NCBI GenBank assembly: GCA_963801055.1
Contig: CAWDDE010000005.1
Location: forward strand, 62,001-126,000
Length of the DNA: 64,000 nucleotides
Source: DASUPK01 sp963801055
GTDB taxonomy: Bacteria; Actinomycetota; Thermoleophilia; Solirubrobacterales; 70-9
Reading direction: 5' to 3'
This document shows positions 59,529-64,000 of the stretch, piece by piece. The translations under genes were made by a program, and so were the position numbers. How positions within the stretch are numbered: the first letter of the stretch is position 1; the number at the start of each line of letters is the position of its first letter. The notes below the pieces were generated by a model. The model ran no database searches. It had not been told where the DNA came from and was given only the letters and a program-made list of their open reading frames with translations.

Positions 59529-60407
59529 ATGAAGCTCAAGGTATGGGGAGCACGGGGTTCGGTCCCGGCGCCGGGGCCTGAGATGAACCGCTACGGCGGC
59601 AACACCTCGTGCGTCGAGCTCGAGCTCTCGGACGGATCGACCCTGATCATCGACGCCGGCACGGGGATCCGCAGCCTGGGCGTCGGCATCGCCAGGAGCC
59701 TGCCCAAGATCAACATCCTGCTCACCCATCTTCACCTCGATCACATCCAGGGGCTGATGTTCTTCGCGCCGTGCTTCTCCTCGGAGTCCCAGATCACGAT
59801 CTGGGGGCCGTCCTCGCCCGAGGCGTCGCTCGAGGAGCGGATCGCGCGCTACATCTCCGCTCCCCTCTCCCCCGTCGAGGTCCGCGAGCTTCCCTGTGGG
59901 ATCAGCTTCCTCGACACGCCCGCGAGCGAATGGGAGCTCGGTCCCGCCACGATCCGCGCCGAGTCGGTCACCCACCGCGGGCCGACCCTCGGCTACAGAA
60001 TCACCGACGCCGACACCACCCTGACCTACATCTCGGACCACGAGCCCGGCCTCGGGGCTCCACTCGAGACGCTGGAGCCTGAGTGGATCTCCGGATTCGA
60101 CCTCGCCCGGGATGCGGACCTGCTGATCCACGACTGCCAGTACACGGACGAGGAGTACCCCGAACACGTGGGCTGGGGCCACTCCAAGCTCACCGACACC
60201 CTCACCTTCGCGCGGCGGGTTGAGGCGCAGCGGCTGCTGCTCTTCCATCACGACCCGCTGCATTCGGACGACTTCCTCGATCGCTTCCACCAGACCGCCC
60301 AGGAGCGCTGGGTCGAGCTCGGCGGCCCGGCCGGCACGGTCGAGATGGCGGCGGAGACGCAGGAGATCGAGATCGCCGCTCCGGCGAAGATCGCCGCCGC
60401 CGGCTAG
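59529..60407 (+). CDS. MBL-fold metallo-hydrolase
   Basis: 292 aa metallo-beta-lactamase-fold hydrolase. It starts MKLKVWGARGSVPAPGPEMN and GGNTSCVELELSDGSTLIID; the metal motif is NILLTHLHLDHIQGLMFF (HxHxDH), with a further His in AESVTHRGPTLGYRI, Asp in LIHDCQYTDEEY and a final His in LLLFHHDPLHSD. The layout resembles ribonuclease Z-like or cyclic-nucleotide phosphodiesterase-like MBL proteins. It ends overlapping the convergent amidase by 4 bp. A diesterase role with the cyclase at 15 kb is only speculation. Confidence 0.9.
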   Translation: MKLKVWGARGSVPAPGPEMNRYGGNTSCVELELSDGSTLIIDAGTGIRSLGVGIARSLPKINILLTHLHLDHIQGLMFFAPCFSSESQITIWGPSSPEASLEERIARYISAPLSPVEVRELPCGISFLDTPASEWELGPATIRAESVTHRGPTLGYRITDADTTLTYISDHEPGLGAPLETLEPEWISGFDLARDADLLIHDCQYTDEEYPEHVGWGHSKLTDTLTFARRVEAQRLLLFHHDPLHSDDFLDRFHQTAQERWVELGGPAGTVEMAAETQEIEIAAPAKIAAAG

Positions 60408-61811
60408 ACGTCGGGCGTTCGGTCCGCCCAGGGCCGCTCGGCCTCGAGCTGGGCGGCGAGGGAGATCAGGGTCGCCTCATCGTTGGGCCGCCCGACGAGC
60501 ATGACCGAGCGGGGCAGCCCAGAGTCGGTGAAGCCCGCCGGGACCGCGGCGGCGGGCTGACCGGTGTAGTTCCAGGCAGCCCCGTACGGATAGACGTTGC
60601 TCATCCCGTTGATGGTCCGCAGCGCACCCTTCCCGCGCCAGTGACCGATTTTCACGGGGAGCTGTGCCGTCGCCGGAGTGATCAGCAGGTCGAAGTCCTT
60701 GAACATGCCTTGGATCCGCGAGGCCATTGCGGGCATCCGGTCGCGGACCTTGGCCAGGCGGCGGTCGCTGAACAGGCGGCCCAGGCGCATCAAGCCCTGT
60801 GTCTGCGCGGAGAGCCGCTCCGGGTGAGGAAGAGACAGCCCCTCGTCGCGCATCCCTCGGAAATAGAGGGGATAGAACTCGGTCAGCATGGGGCCGTAGT
60901 GCGGCGCTTGTTCCTCCACCTCGTGGCCGAGCTCCCTGAGCAGCCCGACCGTCTCCTCGTAGGCGGCGAGCACCTCCGGCGCCTTCCGGACCGGCAGCAC
61001 GGTCTTCGTCGTGCAGGCGATCCGCAGCTTTCCCGGTGAGCTTCGAGCGGCCTCGACCAGCGGCCGCTCCAGCGCTGGCGGGGACTCGAAGTCGCCCCTC
61101 TCGGCGCCGCTCATCACGTCGAGATAGAGGGCGGTGTCCATCACCGTCCGGCTCACGCAGCCGGAGACGGAAAGCCCATACCAGTGCTCGCGGTCCGGAG
61201 AGAGTGAGACGCGGTTGCGCTGGGGCTTGAGGCCGAAGAGCCCGCAGTAGGCGGCCGGCCACCGGATGGAGCCCGCCCCGTCCGTGGCGTGAGCGATCGC
61301 GCACATTCCAGCCGCCGTCGCCACGCCGCTCCCTCCGCTCGAGCCGCCGCAGGTCCGCGACGCGTCCCAGGGGTTGCGCGTGTCGCCCCAGGTGGGGCTC
61401 TCGGTGAAGCCGTAGAACGCGAGCTCGGGAAGGTTCGTCTTGCCGATGATCGTGGCCCCCGCCTCGCGCAGCTTGCAGACCGTGAGGCTGTCCTCAATGG
61501 CGGCCTCGCCGTACGCGGCCGTGCCGTGAGTGGTCACCTCGCCCGCGTAGTCGACGTTGTCCTTGATCGCCACTGGCACCCCGAGCAGGGGCGCTTCATC
61601 GCCGGAGGCGAGCCGTTCCTCGGCACGCTTCGCGTCGGCGCGGGCCTGCTCGGGGAGCACGACGCGAAACGCATTCAGCTTCGGCTCGATCCTCGAGATG
61701 CGCTCCAGATAGAGATCGACCAGCTCGTTGGGTGAGACCTCCCTGGCGCGCACCATCCCCGCGACGTGTGCGGCGCCGGCGAAGGCGACCTCGTCGTCAA
61801 CGCGTCCGCAT
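60404..61811 (-). CDS. Amidase (amidase signature family), frameshifted at the extreme N-terminus
   Basis: About 468 aa serine hydrolase with a Ser-cisSer-Lys triad: Lys in VPVAIKDNVDYAGEVTTHGT, serines in TCGGSSGGSGVATAAGMC and DGAGSIRWPAAYCGLFGLK. C-terminal YPYGAAWNYTGQPAAAVPAG is conserved. From ATG 61811 the frame hits TGA after four codons; dropping one base near 61799-61803 gives RTVDDEVAFAGAAHVAGMVR. The first in-frame start after the break is at 61756. It begins 5 nt after the amine-oxidase stop, so the two are operonic. Substrate unknown (aliphatic amide, carbamate or peptide). Confidence 0.88.
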
Positions 61812-61816
61812 CACGC

Positions 61817-63193
61817 TCACAGCCGCCATCCTTCCGCATCGAGCACCTCCTCGGCCGCGCGGGCGCCTGAGCGCACCGCCCCCTCCATGTAGCCGCACCA
61901 GACCGTCGCCGTCTCGGCTCCCGCCCAGTGAATCCGCCCCGCCGGCTGACGCAGCGCCTCGCCATAGTTGGCGAGCGCCCCGGGGGCGAAGGAGCAGACG
62001 GGGCCGCCCCGGCTCCACTCCTCCTCGGCCCAGGCGGTCTCGATGTAGATCCCGGGCTGCGCGGCCTCCGACCCGAAGAGCCGCTCGAAGCACTCCAGCA
62101 CCACCCGGCGCCGATCCGCCTCGGAGCGGCGAGCGTGCCTGATCGCCTCTGCTCCCGCGATGAAGCCGAGCAGCACTCCGGGGGCTCCGTCGGGTGGGGA
62201 GTTGTCGAAGGTCGCCGTCACCGGTTCGCCGTCGCTGACCGCCTGACCAGTCAGGCCCCGCTCCCGCCAGAAGGGCTCCGGATAAACGGCGGCGCATTTC
62301 GTCAGGGCCCCATGCGCCATCCGCTGTGTGAGCTGGTCACGGCGGCCGCCGAGCGAGGGGGCGAAGGCGATCCGCGCCGCGAGCGGCGGTGGGACGGCGA
62401 CGATCACCCGCTGCGCCCGCGACCGAACCCCGTCGGCTTCCACCCCTACGCCGCCTCCGTCCTGGGCGATCCGGCGCACCGGCGCGCTGAGGACTACGGC
62501 GTCGCCCAGCTCCGCCGCGAGCCTCTGCGAGATCAGCTGCGAGCCCCCGACGAAGCGGTCCTGCTGTGCGCCGCCCTCGACATCGAGCAGCGCGTCGAAG
62601 CTCCCGGCCGAGCTCACGTAGGAGAGCATCCAGAGGGCGGACAGCTCGGCCGTCCCCGTCCCCATCACGGTGCCGGTCGCGATCTCGAGCAGGCTGCGCG
62701 CCTTCTTGGTGCGGGCTGCCTTGCGAACCCAGCTCGCCAGCGTCTGCGAGTCGAGTTCAGCCGCCTTGGGGGCCGTCCACGGTGCGTCGGCCGGCACCCG
62801 GCGGGCCGCGCGGCGCAGCCTGCGCCGGGCGCGGTCGATATCGAGCAGGACGTGCGGCGCGAGGCGCGGAATCGTGCCCTTGTAGCGGCGGAGCTTGCCG
62901 CGGAGCTCGAGCAGGTTGCGGCCCTCGTGATAGGTCGGGAAGGTCTCGATCCCGAGCTCGCCCGCCAGCGCCAGCAACCGGTCCTGGGTCGGCCCGACCC
63001 ACTGCCCGCCCATCTCGACGACCTTGCCCGCGCCGATCGAGGCGTTCACGGTGCGGCCGCCGACCCGGTCACGCGCCTCGATGACGAGCACGCTCCGCCG
63101 GGCGGCGACCAGCTCGCGCGCCGCCACCAGGCCGGCAAGGCCGGCGCCCACCACGACGACGTCGGCGTCTCGTCGTCCGGGGGCGGCGGGCAC
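61817..63193 (-). CDS. FAD-dependent amine oxidase
   Basis: 458 aa flavin monoamine oxidase family. Dinucleotide motif DVVVVGAGLAGLVAARELVA (about 10-29), VLVIEARDRVGGRTVNAS, EMGGQWVGPTQDRLLALA. The C-terminal FAD segment is GRIHWAGAETATVWCGYMEG, ending in a typical GARAAEEVL helix. It would oxidise primary or secondary amines, and the following amidase suggests amide/amine catabolism. TAGCGT lies 6 nt before the GTG start. Confidence 0.92.
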   Translation of the reverse strand: MPAAPGRRDADVVVVGAGLAGLVAARELVAARRSVLVIEARDRVGGRTVNASIGAGKVVEMGGQWVGPTQDRLLALAGELGIETFPTYHEGRNLLELRGKLRRYKGTIPRLAPHVLLDIDRARRRLRRAARRVPADAPWTAPKAAELDSQTLASWVRKAARTKKARSLLEIATGTVMGTGTAELSALWMLSYVSSAGSFDALLDVEGGAQQDRFVGGSQLISQRLAAELGDAVVLSAPVRRIAQDGGGVGVEADGVRSRAQRVIVAVPPPLAARIAFAPSLGGRRDQLTQRMAHGALTKCAAVYPEPFWRERGLTGQAVSDGEPVTATFDNSPPDGAPGVLLGFIAGAEAIRHARRSEADRRRVVLECFERLFGSEAAQPGIYIETAWAEEEWSRGGPVCSFAPGALANYGEALRQPAGRIHWAGAETATVWCGYMEGAVRSGARAAEEVLDAEGWRL

Positions 63194-63199
63194 GCGCCA

Positions 63200-63205
63200 A
63201 CGCTA
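63200..63205 (-). promoter_or_regulatory. -10 element (TAGCGT) of the amine oxidase gene
   Basis: Minus-strand TAGCGT ends 6 nt before the GTG at 63193. Confidence 0.5.
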
Positions 63206-63232
63206 TCGAGGGCGCTCCGGGGGCCGCTCGCC

Positions 63233-63299
63233 ATCAGATCGCGGCCACAGGCACCGGCTCCATGCGCTTGCGCTCAGAGTGGACCGGCCGTGGCCGCTA
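63233..63299. repeat. Palindromic repeat family B
   Basis: GCGGCCAC (63241-63248) and GTGGCCGC (63290-63297), with ATCAGATC before the left arm. The terminal TAG (minus strand 63299-63297) is the stop codon of msrA. Confidence 0.75.
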
Positions 63300-63861
63300 A
63301 GCGGCGGCCTGGCGGTGCGGGAGCTTCCAGTCGGGGCGCACGAAATGACACGTGTAGCCGTGCGGGTAGCGCTGCAGGTAGTCCTGGTGCTCGGGCTCGG
63401 CCTCCCAGAACGGCCCGGCCTCGCTCACCTCGGTCACGACCTTGCCCGGCCACAGGCCGGAGGCGTCGACGTCGGCGATCGTCTCCTCCGCCACCCTGCG
63501 CTGCTCGTCGGTCGTATAGAAGATCTCCGAGCGATAGCTGGTGCCGATGTCGTTCCCCTGCCGGTCCTTGGTGGTCGGATCGTGGATCTGGAAGAAGAAC
63601 TCCAGGATGTCCCGGTAGGAGATCCGCTCGGGATCGAAGACGATCTCCACCGCCTCGGCGTGGCCGGGATGGTTCCGGTAGGTCGCGTTCGGCGTTCTCC
63701 CCGCCGGTGTATCCGACGCGGGTCGAGATGACGCCGTCGCGCTTGCGAAGCAGCTCCTGCGCGCCCCAGAAGCAGCCTCCCGCGAGGATCGCGGTCTCGG
63801 TGTTGTTTGTCACGGCGCTGCTCCTTCCGTCGAGGTCAATTCCAACCTTGCCGTACTCCAC
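63297..63861 (-). CDS. msrA: Peptide-methionine (S)-S-oxide reductase, frameshifted
   Basis: About 187 aa. Repairs methionine S-sulfoxide in proteins. The catalytic cysteine is in AILAGGCFWGAQELLRKRDG (about residue 30), followed by VISTRVGYTGGENA. At about 63690-63693 one surplus base breaks the frame; removing it gives NATYRNHPGHAEAVEIVFDP, a perfect family match. ILEFFFQIHDPTTKDRQGND, EIFYTTDEQ and QDYLQRYPHGYTCH follow. TACGAT lies 5 nt before the GTG start. Stop codon belongs to a family B repeat. Confidence 0.92.
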
Positions 63862-63866
63862 AGTCC

Positions 63867-63872
63867 ATCGTA
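63867..63872 (-). promoter_or_regulatory. -10 element (TACGAT) of msrA
   Basis: Minus-strand TACGAT ends 5 nt before the GTG at 63861. Confidence 0.5.
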
Positions 63873-63901
63873 GAGCCGGTTCGTTACCCGCCCAGGCAGG
63901 C

Positions 63902-64000
63902 TCACATGCCGGGCATCGGCTGGCGTGACCAGGGCATCAGCGCCCGGGTGAACCGGCGCCACCGGTACCGGCGGAGCGCCTTACGGACCAGCTCCTTGTC
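63902..64000 (-). CDS. C-terminus of an unidentified protein, cut by window edge
   Basis: 32 codons of an open frame entering from the right edge and ending at TGA 63902-63904: DKELVRKALRRYRWRRFTRA, then LMPWSRQPMPGM. The strongly basic, Arg-rich tail gives no family assignment. It is the next gene upstream of msrA on the same strand, 40 nt away. Confidence 0.45.
   Translation of the reverse strand, partial: DKELVRKALRRYRWRRFTRALMPWSRQPMPGM

Overview
The window is 64 kb of high-GC, gene-dense bacterial chromosome. It encodes F420-type luciferase-like oxidoreductases, an EgtB/EgtD ergothioneine pair, a DipZ-type fusion, a CtpE-like P-type ATPase, ArsA-like ATPases resembling Rv3679/Rv3680 and a methyltransferase-GH57-GT4 operon resembling Rv3030-Rv3032. 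Together with many leaderless genes this points to Actinomycetota. A deep lineage such as Thermoleophilia is my inference. No rRNA, tRNA, CRISPR array or intact insertion sequence was seen.

Layout. 1-8.3 kb: thiolase (cut by the edge), leucyl aminopeptidase, a HxlR regulator divergent from a thioesterase pair, acyl-CoA dehydrogenase, MeaB GTPase. 8.2-13 kb: polysaccharide operon and a second methyltransferase. 13-18.6 kb: zinc-less DksA-like protein, DipZ, adenylate cyclase, LON-domain protein, gamma-glutamyltransferase. 18.6-23.4 kb: ParA-FtsZ operon divergent from two ArsA-like ATPases. 23.5-28.6 kb: a large protein of unknown function, a HxlR regulator, the primary sigma factor and a YihY-type membrane protein. 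28.6-34.5 kb: GlpX, a LLM oxidoreductase, EgtD/EgtB, SDR. 34.5-41.4 kb: NAD(P) transhydrogenase, a second LLM enzyme, a Xre/RES toxin-antitoxin pair. 41.4-52.3 kb: P-type ATPase, pyruvate kinase, crotonase, LigD-type polymerase facing an ATP-dependent ligase, LhgO-like oxidase. 52.3-64 kb: long acyl-CoA dehydrogenase, ECF sigma/anti-sigma pair, TetR, second thiolase, small zinc-ribbon protein, cupredoxin, PAS and MBL proteins, amidase, amine oxidase, MsrA.

Two features go beyond ordinary annotation. First, there are two families of short palindromic repeats. Family A has arms like CGGGTTGCTCC / GGAGCACCCTCGCAT. It lies between genes but also inside reading frames at or near protein N-termini, and it is nested inside itself at two places. 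Family B has arms GCGGCCAC / GTGGCCGC, and its terminal TAG is the stop codon of several genes. Second, at least 25 genes have a TANNNT hexamer 5-10 nt before the start codon, which implies widespread leaderless transcription.

About a dozen genes are interrupted by apparent single-base frameshifts. Their number, and their position in otherwise well conserved genes, suggest base errors in the sequence rather than gene decay. Such genes are given at full joined extent with the break point noted.
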